Assembly: GCF_029227915.1 (NCBI RefSeq)
Contig: NC_079875.1
Span: 14,257,001 to 14,321,000 of the forward strand
DNA: 64,000 nt
Direction of reading: 5' to 3'
From: Hydractinia symbiolongicarpus
Taxonomy: Eukaryota; Cnidaria; Hydrozoa; Anthoathecata; Hydractiniidae
Shown here piece by piece: positions 23,113 to 30,700 of the stretch. The notes below the pieces were generated by a model. It saw only the letters and a program-made list of their open reading frames with translations. It was not told where the DNA came from and ran no database searches. Each line of letters opens with the position of its first letter. The stretch's first letter is position 1. A program made the position numbers and the translations under genes.

Positions 23113-23162
23113 TTTAGTTATTATCTTATTAAAAAGAAAAACTATCCTCTAAATAATAAAAA
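23113..23162. promoter_or_regulatory. Divergent promoter
   Basis: 50 bp between the decayed minus-strand gene and the plus-strand 425-residue gene, containing the shared AAAGAAAAACTATCCTCTAA block followed by AATAATAAAAA up to the ATG. Confidence 0.45.
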
Positions 23163-24440
23163 ATGGCAGACATTGACCCTTTTGGAGACCATGGGAGACC
23201 GGATGAAGGTACCGATGAAACTTTACCACTCATACCAACCGGGGACCGTACGCGAGTACAAATAAACACACCGGGTGAGGAAGAAACATCATTCGGAGGA
23301 GGTTCCACTCAACGTACCAGAGTTTTGCGGGAAATTGTTGACGTGTTGTATGATAGATCATCTGAAGGATCCCTGTCAAAACCTGAGGTGCTACATACAG
23401 ACCTTTTTGAAATTAAGGATGGTGAATTATACTACAGAGGTAAAAACGAACCTTTGACAAACAATGGAAGACTAAGGGCCACCGGTACTATATCAGATAT
23501 ATTAGGCAAGAGAAAGCTGCGTAATTTAGGCTTTGACATACCAAAAGGTAAGATTACAGCCCGACAAGCTGCTAAGCTAAACAAAATACAAGAAGAACTA
23601 CCCTCGTCATCTAAAATAACAACAGCAAGTGATGTAGAATTAGAAACTATATCTGGGGATGTGGTGAACAGTACGGAAGATTTAATTTCATTGGTCAAAC
23701 AATCTGTAGACCATGAAGCAACCCAGACCGGTGATCTATTTGAATATCCTATGCGTGAATTGCTAGGATTGGATAGATCATTGAGAAACATACGAGGAAG
23801 TCTTCAGGATGAAGTTGCAAAAAAGGTTCAGCTCGAACAGCATATTGACAGAGAAAAAAACAAGTTGGAAGAGATGGAAAACACACCAAATATGACCGAG
23901 GAACAACAAAATGAAGCGAAAGAAAGGTTGAAAGGTTTGCAAAATGAGTTGAAAGGCCGGCAAGAGATTATCGATATTCTCAAAGGTAAACTTAACAGTC
24001 AAATAAAAAGCATCAGGGAGACGATTGCTAAAGTACTTGACAAAGATACCACACTGTCTGAAAAGATACGAACACTATTCCGTGAGCAGGGTATCACTGT
24101 TGTCAGCGTACTAACGGCATTTGGTATGGTTATCGGCCTTCTCGTAGAAGCTTTGTCACCTGGGGGTGGGGGGTCATCCACCGGTAACGCACAAAATCAT
24201 AAAAAGGGCGGTGCAAAGGACCTCCGGTCCTGGATAAAAAACAAGTTGAATGCGTTGGGATCTCTCTTGGGAAGGTTGGCGGGGACGGCCGCTGCGGCTC
24301 TACCGGGTATATTAGGATCCATAGTATCATGGATACTCAATCGGGCGAAAGAAACGGTTGGTTCGTTGAGTCAAAACTTGTGGGCTTTGATAGTTGGAAT
24401 CGGAGGTCTGATATACACCTATCTCGTGACAAAGCGTTAG
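23163..24440 (+). CDS. Polinton coiled-coil / membrane protein, 425 residues
   Basis: Open frame. The N-terminal 100 residues are acidic and polar. There is a conserved-looking segment at 75-145 (LFEIKDGELYYRGKNEPLT), a strong coiled coil at about 205-300, a transmembrane helix at 311-331, a basic glycine-rich loop (333-360), an Ala/Leu-rich amphipathic stretch (363-392) and a second hydrophobic helix (405-422) before the end VTKR. Similar unnamed proteins occur in cnidarian Polintons. The arrangement would suit a membrane-penetrating virion protein, but that is inference. A GTTAC hairpin follows 15 bases past the stop. Confidence 0.75.
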   Translation: MADIDPFGDHGRPDEGTDETLPLIPTGDRTRVQINTPGEEETSFGGGSTQRTRVLREIVDVLYDRSSEGSLSKPEVLHTDLFEIKDGELYYRGKNEPLTNNGRLRATGTISDILGKRKLRNLGFDIPKGKITARQAAKLNKIQEELPSSSKITTASDVELETISGDVVNSTEDLISLVKQSVDHEATQTGDLFEYPMRELLGLDRSLRNIRGSLQDEVAKKVQLEQHIDREKNKLEEMENTPNMTEEQQNEAKERLKGLQNELKGRQEIIDILKGKLNSQIKSIRETIAKVLDKDTTLSEKIRTLFREQGITVVSVLTAFGMVIGLLVEALSPGGGGSSTGNAQNHKKGGAKDLRSWIKNKLNALGSLLGRLAGTAAAALPGILGSIVSWILNRAKETVGSLSQNLWALIVGIGGLIYTYLVTKR

Positions 24441-24455
24441 GGATACTACAGCTTA

Positions 24456-24480
24456 TATGTTACACGCATCATGTAACATA
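24456..24480. terminator. 3' hairpin after the 425-residue gene
   Basis: Stem TATGTTAC / GTAACATA with a 9-base loop, then TTTTTG. It lies in the gap between convergent genes (24441-24674). The same gap holds the palindrome AGGACATCCAGTCCT at 24632-24646, which recurs inside the 408-residue gene at 29902. Confidence 0.55.
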
Positions 24481-24674
24481 CTTTTTGTGCTACCTAGCAA
24501 TAGTTTGCTATCTTTCAAAATACCACACAGCACCACCGACACCGATCATACTTAGCGCGATAAAGTCCAATTCCCTTTCATGTTGATCCTGACTCGGTGT
24601 ATAAAAGTCGCTCAATACAGGTTCCCGCGGTAGGACATCCAGTCCTTCAAGTTTATCCCAAAAACTTTTTTATA

Positions 24675-25103
24675 TTAACGCATTGCATTGTTTAGCTCTA
24701 TGAATTTTCCTTCGGCCTTCTTTTCAAGTCTGAGCTGCTTATTGATAAAGTCTACTCTCTCTTGTCTTTTACGTTGCCACAAAACCTGGGCTTTTTGTAA
24801 TTGTTCTATGGCCAAATCATGACGCTTTCTTTCCTTATCAATTCTGTCTTTTGATAAGCTTAAAAAGAGATAGCTTTAGATATTTATAGTTTCAGGTATA
24901 ATCTTTTGCTTAATTAAGTATTCCCTTGACATTTCACTAGCGGCGACGATGGCGACTAGCTTTCCGGTATCTTCCAAGTCAAACTTTTGAATTGAGGGTG
25001 GTGACATTTTTAACACCTTTTTTCCTAGCATCGAATAGCCGACAGCGAAAACGCAGACGACAGATGCGTGATATAAATCGTTGACGATACTTTTCTTGTC
25101 CAT
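24675..25103 (-). pseudogene. Small membrane protein with an in-frame TAA; possible readthrough
   Basis: The first part (24876-25103) gives 75 residues: MDKKSIVNDLYH, a transmembrane helix (about 13-28), and an end at PETINI followed by TAA (24876-24878). The same frame stays open for 66 more codons to 24675, encoding a highly charged helix (SKDRIDKERKRHDLAIEQLQ and on). There is no ATG in that second part, and its composition is clearly coding. So either a nonsense mutation cut one gene in two or the stop is read through. The next gene lies 44 bp upstream on the same strand, probably a late gene cluster. Confidence 0.65.
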
Positions 25104-25147
25104 GTTATTTCTATACTGTGAGATTATTATATCGCGATATTATCCCT

Positions 25148-25555
25148 TTATTCCATTTCAAGTTTACTTATTCTCACAGGTGTTTTGGATTTTTGTGGTG
25201 GGGTACCCTTCGGCCCAGTTATAGCAAATAGTACATTGTCTTTCTGTTTATACACAAAATAAGCACCAACCAAACCGATGGCTGTTATCCCCCCTATAGC
25301 GTAGTTCATGGGCTTTTCATTTGGGACAATGGTAGGTTCTACCTCTACGGCATTGTCTTCTTGAGATGGCTGTGTCTGAGGCGTCTGCTGTGTCTGAGGC
25401 GTCTGCTGTGTCTGAGGCGTCTGCTGTGTTTGTGCCATGACCGCTTTTTTATATTCTTCCCGCATTTTACGGTTGTATTGCGCCAACCTCTTACCCGCTT
25501 CAACCTTTTTAGGGTTTTTCGTTGTCACCTGAATGGGAGTCTGTTCCTCTGACAT
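25148..25555 (-). CDS. Polinton single-pass membrane protein with TQQTPQ repeats
   Basis: 135 residues. Basic N-terminal segment (KKVEAGKRLAQYNRKMREEY), then three copies of a TQQTPQ hexapeptide (18-bp DNA repeat, about 25375-25435), an acidic linker, a transmembrane helix (about 86-103) and a short basic tail. Overlaps the upstream gene by 47 bp in another frame, which is typical of the compact late cluster. Function unknown. Confidence 0.7.
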   Translation of the reverse strand: MSEEQTPIQVTTKNPKKVEAGKRLAQYNRKMREEYKKAVMAQTQQTPQTQQTPQTQQTPQTQPSQEDNAVEVEPTIVPNEKPMNYAIGGITAIGLVGAYFVYKQKDNVLFAITGPKGTPPQKSKTPVRISKLEME

Positions 25556-26135
25556 CTTTATTATCTGTTGTATTACTACTAGTAGTATTATTATTTGCGT
25601 TTAAATTTCTTCCAGCGATATAATGCCTACCCGTAATGAGACCAACACTGAGTGGTGCTAACAATGTGCCGAATTTATAATATAAGTCACATGTGAACCT
25701 TTGAAGGGCGGAATTTACGAAGGGGTCATTTTCCAGGTCATTGCTCAATGCATTTTGAGAATTTATCCCTAATACTGTACAGGCACCCATGGAATACATG
25801 TGAATGATTGATTGCCCCAAGGACTTCACCATTTGACCTGATAGTTTAGCTTCGTATATACTAAATAGTTTCTTCACCTCATCATCTTTGAGCTTTTGAA
25901 TTTGACCGTCCGTATACATTTTACCCAGGTATAGCTTGCTATTTCCGGTTAACACACACTCTAGCAATTTTTGCCTCTTGCCATCCTCGGATGGAGGACC
26001 CGGAAGAGCAATTAAGTTATCAATTGCCGTTTCAGCCATTTTCAATAGCGATAGGTATTTTTTAACACAAAAATAGCAAAAACTAAGTACTACTAGTACT
26101 AGTACTAGTATTATTAAATTGATATATTCTATCAT
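25509..26135 (-). CDS. Conserved Polinton protein (LPGPPSEDGKRQKLLE family)
   Basis: Up to 208 residues. From the first ATG there is an N-terminal membrane helix (residues 5-25); a second ATG at residue 33 (MAETAIDNLIALPGPPSEDG) would give a soluble protein of 176 residues, and the similarity I remember among cnidarian Polintons begins only there. The body is helical with a hydrophobic segment near 155-168 (LLAPLSVGLITGRHY), and the tail is rich in Asn/Thr. The true start is undecided. Near the first ATG the DNA is an ACTAGT microsatellite (26085-26110), which favours the inner start. Confidence 0.7.
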   Translation of the reverse strand: MIEYINLIILVLVLVVLSFCYFCVKKYLSLLKMAETAIDNLIALPGPPSEDGKRQKLLECVLTGNSKLYLGKMYTDGQIQKLKDDEVKKLFSIYEAKLSGQMVKSLGQSIIHMYSMGACTVLGINSQNALSNDLENDPFVNSALQRFTCDLYYKFGTLLAPLSVGLITGRHYIAGRNLNANNNTTSSNTTDNKDVRGTDSHSGDNEKP

Positions 26136-26144
26136 TTTGTTGCA

Positions 26145-26252
26145 GTCCTATAATAGTCTTATAGGAGTCTTATAGGAGTCTTATAGGAGAGTCTTATAGG
26201 AGATTTCAAGAAATCTATAGGAGATTTCAAGAAATCTATAGGAGTCTTATAC
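26145..26252. repeat. Short tandem repeats of GTCTTATAGGA
   Basis: Four to five copies of an 11-base unit (GTCTTATAGGA), then two copies of GAGATTTCAAGAAATCTATAG, itself partly palindromic, ending in one more first-type unit. It fills the gap between the ATPase end and the next gene upstream, so it could hold regulatory or RNA-structure sites. Confidence 0.75.
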
Positions 26253-26279
26253 TTTTGTTACAAGAGTCTTGTAACAAAA
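26253..26279. terminator. 3' hairpin after the packaging ATPase
   Basis: Perfect 12-bp stem TTTTGTTACAAG / CTTGTAACAAAA with a 3-base loop, starting 11 bases past the ATPase stop (minus strand). The strongest member of the hairpin set. Confidence 0.65.
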
Positions 26280-26289
26280 AACGTCCAAT

Positions 26290-26900
26290 CTAGCAAATCA
26301 CGTAAGTTCTTGGATGTTCCATTCTCATGACTAAATGTGTGTATTTACCATCTTTTAGCCTTTCCTTAACCGTCTGGATCTCTGATCGTGATTCAATGAC
26401 ATCATTCTCTTCATGAATAGTTGCGAGATCTTGTCTGTCTTTTGGATACCACACATATGACATTTTAGCTTGCCTTCGTAAATTTTTTGGTATAGCGGTG
26501 TATGATTGTGTGAGTAGCCACATAGTGTGGTTTTGATGTCGTCCGCTAATGGCCAACTCTAGCAATGCTGTCTCTTTTTGTCTAGTTTCTCATCTGCGAT
26601 GATATCGTCGATCAGGAATAAGGTTTTGTATCCGGCACAGAAATCCGTCATCTTTCGAATATAATCATATAACATACCTCCCGGCTCAATTAGAACCACA
26701 TATATGTCGTTCCAAAACGATTTTCGGTCCCTATATGTCTTATTCCATCTTAATGTTGGGCATATAATCACGATGAAATCGAAGTGATAAAAGTATTCAT
26801 TCTCTAATAATTTTACAACACGTTTGGATTTTCCGCATCCCGTGGGACCAACGAATAATGCTGTGTGGGGCTCTTTCATGTAAAGTGTGTTTTTCGCCAT
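26290..26900 (-). pseudogene. A32-like DNA-packaging ATPase, frameshifted
   Basis: FtsK/HerA-type genome-packaging ATPase of Polintons and related viruses. The first part (26559-26900) has Walker A GPTGCGKS (residues 18-25) and Walker B TLFLIDDI (about 92-99). The frame breaks after DKKRQ: homology continues one frame back from about 26565 to 26290 (LLELAISGRHQNH, LLTQSYTAIPKNLRRQ). One missing base explains it. The C AAA AAG sequence just before is not a canonical slippery heptamer, so a mutation or sequencing error is more likely than programmed shifting. The gene starts 6 bases past the capsid gene stop. Confidence 0.88.
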
Positions 26901-26906
26901 TCTATC

Positions 26907-28226
26907 TTAATAAAGTACATCAATAATTTCACCGTTTAGAATGTTTAGTTGAGCGTCCATGATTAGATATATATAGGCGTTTAAGGATCCTGCGGTTTCG
27001 GCGGTCTTTTCAATTTGTAGGGTGATCCCCTCACTTGCATTTTCAATCCGTCGACCGGTCCCATGCAGGGAGTTTTCATCTATGGTTCTGAAATCTAACC
27101 ATAGAGCATATTTGTTAGTTAAGTAATCGGAGACTTTTAAATCATGTAATTGCAGATGTTTTTTGATTTCGCTGGCATTGCCATCCTTTGGTTTACCCTC
27201 GGCAAAATACTTACAAATTTCATTATAATGTTCAAACGGCTGCATCCCTTGAGCAAAAAGTTGGTTAGGCTTACCCTCAACTATGGCGGATACCTTTTTA
27301 ATTTTCGAATTGTAGAACTTACCGGTATCTCGTTTGTAGGCTTGTTCGTCTTCAAACAAAACTAATATACCCTTCAAAGATTTACAAGGTGTACTGAATG
27401 ACCAATACCACGTTGTGTCCGACTTATCCACTCTAATTTGTCTATGTCTCAAAAACCTGTCGTATAGTAAAGCCATGTTTTCATATTCATTTGAAATGAA
27501 TCTGGCTAAGGTTGGGTGTGTCACAATCTCATATTCGAGAGATATGTTAGTTATTTTGTATTTAGCATCCGGTGCCGGTGCCGTGGCAGAACCGGAAGGT
27601 TTGGCCGGAGTTGATAATACAACCCTGTCGTAATTATTGAATGTGATCTCATAACATAACCTATTACCTAATCCAGCTTGATAATATGGAATCGTGCTAT
27701 CTAACATTTCAAAATCTAGTGGTATGGTGAACTTGTTTTTGTATGCATCAGCAATGGCTTTGTCTGAGACATCGGATGCGTCTTTATCCGAAGCGCTTAC
27801 CCTCAATTTCATACAGTTTTCCGTACACCCATCATTGGATATGATGCCTTGTCTGATTGCATTTCTCTTTTCATACTTGGTTAGCCATAAATCTCTGTAG
27901 CATCCTAAAAGATCAAAGTCATCAATGCTCAAAATCTCGGTACCCTCAAACTTAATTGCTAACTTTTTAACAATAGCTCTTCCAATATTAGAGACTAATG
28001 TTCTTTTCGTGTCGGCTTTTGACTCGAGTTCAACGTCGAAACTTATTTTTGAAGTCCCTGGAACAATAACATCATCGCTACCTAAATTAGGAAACCTAAT
28101 CAAAAGTAACTGGTGTTGATCAATCTCACTTGGATTGTGTGTCACAATTACTTTTTGGTGTGATCCTTTTACACCATGAGCAGTTCTAAGAGAACGTTCA
28201 GGATTTAACCTTTTTCCGTATTCCAT
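26907..28226 (-). CDS. Polinton major capsid protein (double jelly-roll type)
   Basis: 439 residues, open frame. Length, position next to the ATPase and the sequence pattern (N-terminal NPERSLRTAHGVKGSHQKVI, VIVPGTSKISFDVEL, LCYEITFNNYDRVV, VTHPTLARFISNEYENMALL, WYWSFSTPCKSLKGILVLFE) match the capsid proteins of animal Polintons, which belong to the double jelly-roll lineage shared with adenovirus and virophages. No catalytic site is expected. No stop or frameshift in this copy, unlike the polymerase. Followed by the ATPase almost without a gap, so the two are probably co-transcribed. Confidence 0.9.
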   Translation of the reverse strand: MEYGKRLNPERSLRTAHGVKGSHQKVIVTHNPSEIDQHQLLLIRFPNLGSDDVIVPGTSKISFDVELESKADTKRTLVSNIGRAIVKKLAIKFEGTEILSIDDFDLLGCYRDLWLTKYEKRNAIRQGIISNDGCTENCMKLRVSASDKDASDVSDKAIADAYKNKFTIPLDFEMLDSTIPYYQAGLGNRLCYEITFNNYDRVVLSTPAKPSGSATAPAPDAKYKITNISLEYEIVTHPTLARFISNEYENMALLYDRFLRHRQIRVDKSDTTWYWSFSTPCKSLKGILVLFEDEQAYKRDTGKFYNSKIKKVSAIVEGKPNQLFAQGMQPFEHYNEICKYFAEGKPKDGNASEIKKHLQLHDLKVSDYLTNKYALWLDFRTIDENSLHGTGRRIENASEGITLQIEKTAETAGSLNAYIYLIMDAQLNILNGEIIDVLY

Positions 28227-28297
28227 GTCTGTTATTACTTTTATTTTATTTTTACTTTTATCTCAGTTAGCGTATACTTCATTAGACCTATGACCTT

Positions 28298-28858
28298 TTA
28301 TTCAAACCTATTGTCTGCCATCTCTCTTATGTGAAGGACAACTGTTGTTCCCAGACTATCTTTTACCGGATCTCCATTTTGATCGGTTATTTTCAAAGTA
28401 AGTGATTGAAGGTAACCACCCTTTAGTTTCTTATATTGTGGGTTTTTTGGCTCAATATGTGTAACATCACCATACTCAGATATATGATATGTTAGCAGGT
28501 TATCGCTATATCTACCATTTTTAAGATTTAATGTATTATCCAATTCATTCAGATTGAAATGTAATTCTGTTATGTTGGTTAGCTTATTTGTTTTGATTAC
28601 TCGAGGGTCTTTGATTAATGGTGTGGATGTGACATCACCCGCTAAAGATGCGTTCAACTCCCTGCCGGTGTATTTTCCTTTCGGTAGCAACTTTTCGTCT
28701 TTTCCAATGGTCACTTTTAGTGGAGCTGTGATTTCATATGTAACATTGTCCGAAAACGTCTCTATGATCGCAACTTCTTTTGTGCCATGTGGGTTGGTGA
28801 TCGGGTGATACAAATAGATTGTCTTTTCACTATTTACGTCATTTATTGTGATATACAT
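28298..28858 (-). CDS. Probable minor capsid (penton-like) protein
   Basis: 186 residues, open frame, upstream of the major capsid gene on the same strand, where Polintons commonly keep the minor capsid gene. The sequence is beta-rich (YITINDV, EVAIIETF, VTYEITAPLKVTI) and ends with a strand pattern (SLTLKITDQNGDPV, TVVLHIREM). A single jelly roll is plausible, but I assign it by position and resemblance only. The start codon lies only 11 bp from the divergent 408-residue gene. Confidence 0.6.
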   Translation of the reverse strand: MYITINDVNSEKTIYLYHPITNPHGTKEVAIIETFSDNVTYEITAPLKVTIGKDEKLLPKGKYTGRELNASLAGDVTSTPLIKDPRVIKTNKLTNITELHFNLNELDNTLNLKNGRYSDNLLTYHISEYGDVTHIEPKNPQYKKLKGGYLQSLTLKITDQNGDPVKDSLGTTVVLHIREMADNRFE

Positions 28859-28869
28859 TCTTATAGAGA

Positions 28870-30096
28870 GTGGAATTATTTAAATCAAAAAGAATGGATA
28901 GCATTTTCAAATACAATCCCAATGCGGCCTATAAGCCAAATGGAGGACGGGACCTTCAGATATTGGATGGGAAGGATCTATACAAACAGACCATTATTGT
29001 CTCTGAAAATGGCTCTTTTCCTGCTGTCTTTCCTAATATTTTTACTAATTACGAATTGAATCAAAACGAACAACGTATGAAAATTTGGAATGAACAACCG
29101 TTTAAATTATGGCAAACCCAACTCAATTTTGCCACTTGGTGTGCTTCAAGTGCTTGTGGAGTCAGTTCCGAACACCTGAAAGAAGGTAGATCTATGATCA
29201 GATCGGTATATCGTTTTCATGTCTATTATCACATTAGACGAATCATTAAGCGCTTGCAGACACCTCTACCTTTTGAAGATAGTTTTAATCAATATGACAA
29301 TCCTTATTCAAACGAAGAATTTCTAAAAATATGTGGTGAATATGACGTCGATTATAATCCTATGAAATACAGAGGTCAATACTTTTTCAGCTCATATCAA
29401 AAAAGACGTAAAAACTATCCAACTCCGGGCTTGAGTTATTTCACGAATGACTCCATGACACGATGGATTGTGGAAAAATCTAATGGCTTTACAAACACAG
29501 GTCTTGTAAAGATTTCAAGCAGTGTTAGGGCGTATGCTTATCTTGTTCTTAGTTCGCAAGCCTCATCCCGTTCTTCTATCTTGGGTAATGATGTTTTAAG
29601 CGCTTTGACGGCTCAAAGAGTTTTTATGAACAACCTTGAGGACATTGTTAACCGTAGAGTTGATATTCAGGAGGACATTAAACGTTATCAGAATACGTTA
29701 AACTACGCTTCAAGTAAGGTTGATTATTCTGTTGGAAAAGGTATTTATATGTTACCTAGTGACATGAATCTCAAAATTAAAACAGGGGTGGTAGGTTACA
29801 ACAACAAGATTTTGATATCGGGTGAAGATCTGACGATTGGGATTAATCGAAAAGTCAATGTGATTGAAAAAACAACTGAATCACATAAAAAGATTCCTGA
29901 TAGGACATCCAGTCCTATTACCGATAAAAAGACCCCCGATAGACATATTCCTATCCGTAGTACTATTACTACCAGTACTACTGATAAACACATTACTGCA
30001 CCTTACCACAAAGATACTCCTACACACGAAGATGAGAAGATCGCTCTTGTGATGGCCATGACAACAGGTTATTTCATATGGTATTTGTTTAGATAA
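28870..30096 (+). CDS. Conserved Polinton protein, 408 residues, C-terminal membrane helix
   Basis: Open frame. It has a large conserved N-terminal region (residues 1-320; words FPNIFTNYELNQNEQRMKIW, EQPFKLWQTQLNFATWCASS, VYRFHVYYHIRRI, YASSKVDYSVGKGIYMLPSD), a Thr/Pro/Lys-rich linker (330-390) and a final hydrophobic helix (391-406). Similar proteins are common in cnidarian Polintons but have no assigned function that I know. A second ATG at codon 9 is an alternative start. Divergent from the minor capsid gene, so possibly a late structural or membrane-anchored protein (inference). Confidence 0.75.
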   Translation: MELFKSKRMDSIFKYNPNAAYKPNGGRDLQILDGKDLYKQTIIVSENGSFPAVFPNIFTNYELNQNEQRMKIWNEQPFKLWQTQLNFATWCASSACGVSSEHLKEGRSMIRSVYRFHVYYHIRRIIKRLQTPLPFEDSFNQYDNPYSNEEFLKICGEYDVDYNPMKYRGQYFFSSYQKRRKNYPTPGLSYFTNDSMTRWIVEKSNGFTNTGLVKISSSVRAYAYLVLSSQASSRSSILGNDVLSALTAQRVFMNNLEDIVNRRVDIQEDIKRYQNTLNYASSKVDYSVGKGIYMLPSDMNLKIKTGVVGYNNKILISGEDLTIGINRKVNVIEKTTESHKKIPDRTSSPITDKKTPDRHIPIRSTITTSTTDKHITAPYHKDTPTHEDEKIALVMAMTTGYFIWYLFR

Positions 30097-30114
30097 AGAA
30101 TGACGTCAATTAAA

Positions 30115-30261
30115 TGTCAATCAAACCGGAATAACAATAGAGAACAATGCATTCCTTACATACCAAATATCCTTAGCAACGGCTACTTTCGTTTTGACTT
30201 TTTCTTATGTAAACAACTTTCTGGTATGTAAAATCCTATTGTTATAAGCGTTTGATTGACA
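30115..30261. repeat. Inverted repeat past the 408-residue gene
   Basis: Arms TGTCAATCAAAC...ATAACAATAG and their complement (26 bp, about four mismatches) enclose a second inner pair (TTACATACCA / TGGTATGTAA). Total about 147 bp. It could be a small foldback insertion or the 3' structure of the 408-residue gene. Confidence 0.6.
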
Positions 30262-30329
30262 GATGGTTTTACAAGATAACAAAAACTGCTTGCGTGTTGT
30301 TATTTATGTTTTATTATCATTGAATCATT

Positions 30330-30598
30330 GATGGTATTACCACGTACGCTAGAGGCCATTATAGACACAGTTGAATCCTATCACTGTAATGGGGGGACAC
30401 GGCGGGGATTGGGGGGTGGGGCCTGGGGGGGATTGGGGGGTTGGGGGACTCTTCTATTGTTGATTTAACGGGCATGATCTATTCTTCTGACGTAAAATGG
30501 TAAAGTGCTAAGGGATTTTATGGACCTTTTTACGTTGATTTAACGGATATGCCTGCTTATTTGACATGATTGCACTAACATCGGCATTTTCCTATCTC
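30330..30598. repeat. Polinton right terminal inverted repeat
   Basis: Reverse copy of 16418-16688. The plus strand here has a dense G-run block (about 30391-30446) with at least eight runs of four or more G. The terminal base is ambiguous with the first T of the target duplication. Confidence 0.93.
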
Positions 30599-30604
30599 TT
30601 TCCT
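30599..30604. repeat. Polinton target-site duplication, right
   Basis: TTTCCT, the partner of 16412-16417, followed by TGATCAGCATTTT, which continues the interrupted family-A repeat (reverse). Confidence 0.85.
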
Positions 30605-30700
30605 TGATCAGCATTTTAAGCTCTATGCAAATAAATTGAAAAATTAATTTCTTTGTGCATCCACGGGTCATTGTTGACGTCTGCGTAGTTTGATATTTCC

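Larger units (their letters stand above)
16418..30598. mobile_element. Polinton / Maverick element, 14.2 kb
   Basis: A self-synthesising transposon related to virophages and adenovirus-like viruses. Both ends are present: terminal inverted repeats of about 270 bp beginning AGAGATAGG and a 6-bp target duplication TTTCCT. Content by strand. Minus: DNA polymerase remnant, SAP-RING protein, SAP protein, two tandem membrane-protein copies, three small membrane proteins, packaging ATPase, major capsid protein and probable minor capsid protein. Plus: integrase, a 425-residue coiled-coil/membrane protein and a 408-residue protein. Polymerase and ATPase are broken; integrase and capsid frames are open. 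I found no adenain-type maturation protease. It lies between two divergent TRIM-like genes, outside their exons. Confidence 0.95.

Noticed and set aside
25361-25552. Arg/Leu-rich frame on the plus strand
   Set aside because: It is the shadow of the TQQTPQ repeat of the real minus-strand gene.
26550-26580. Programmed -1 frameshift in the packaging ATPase
   Set aside because: C AAA AAG is not a canonical slippery heptamer and Polinton ATPases are normally one frame; kept only as a low-interest finding.
16418-30598. The element as a contaminating free virus
   Set aside because: It has a host target duplication inside a repeat that also occurs elsewhere in the window, so it is integrated.
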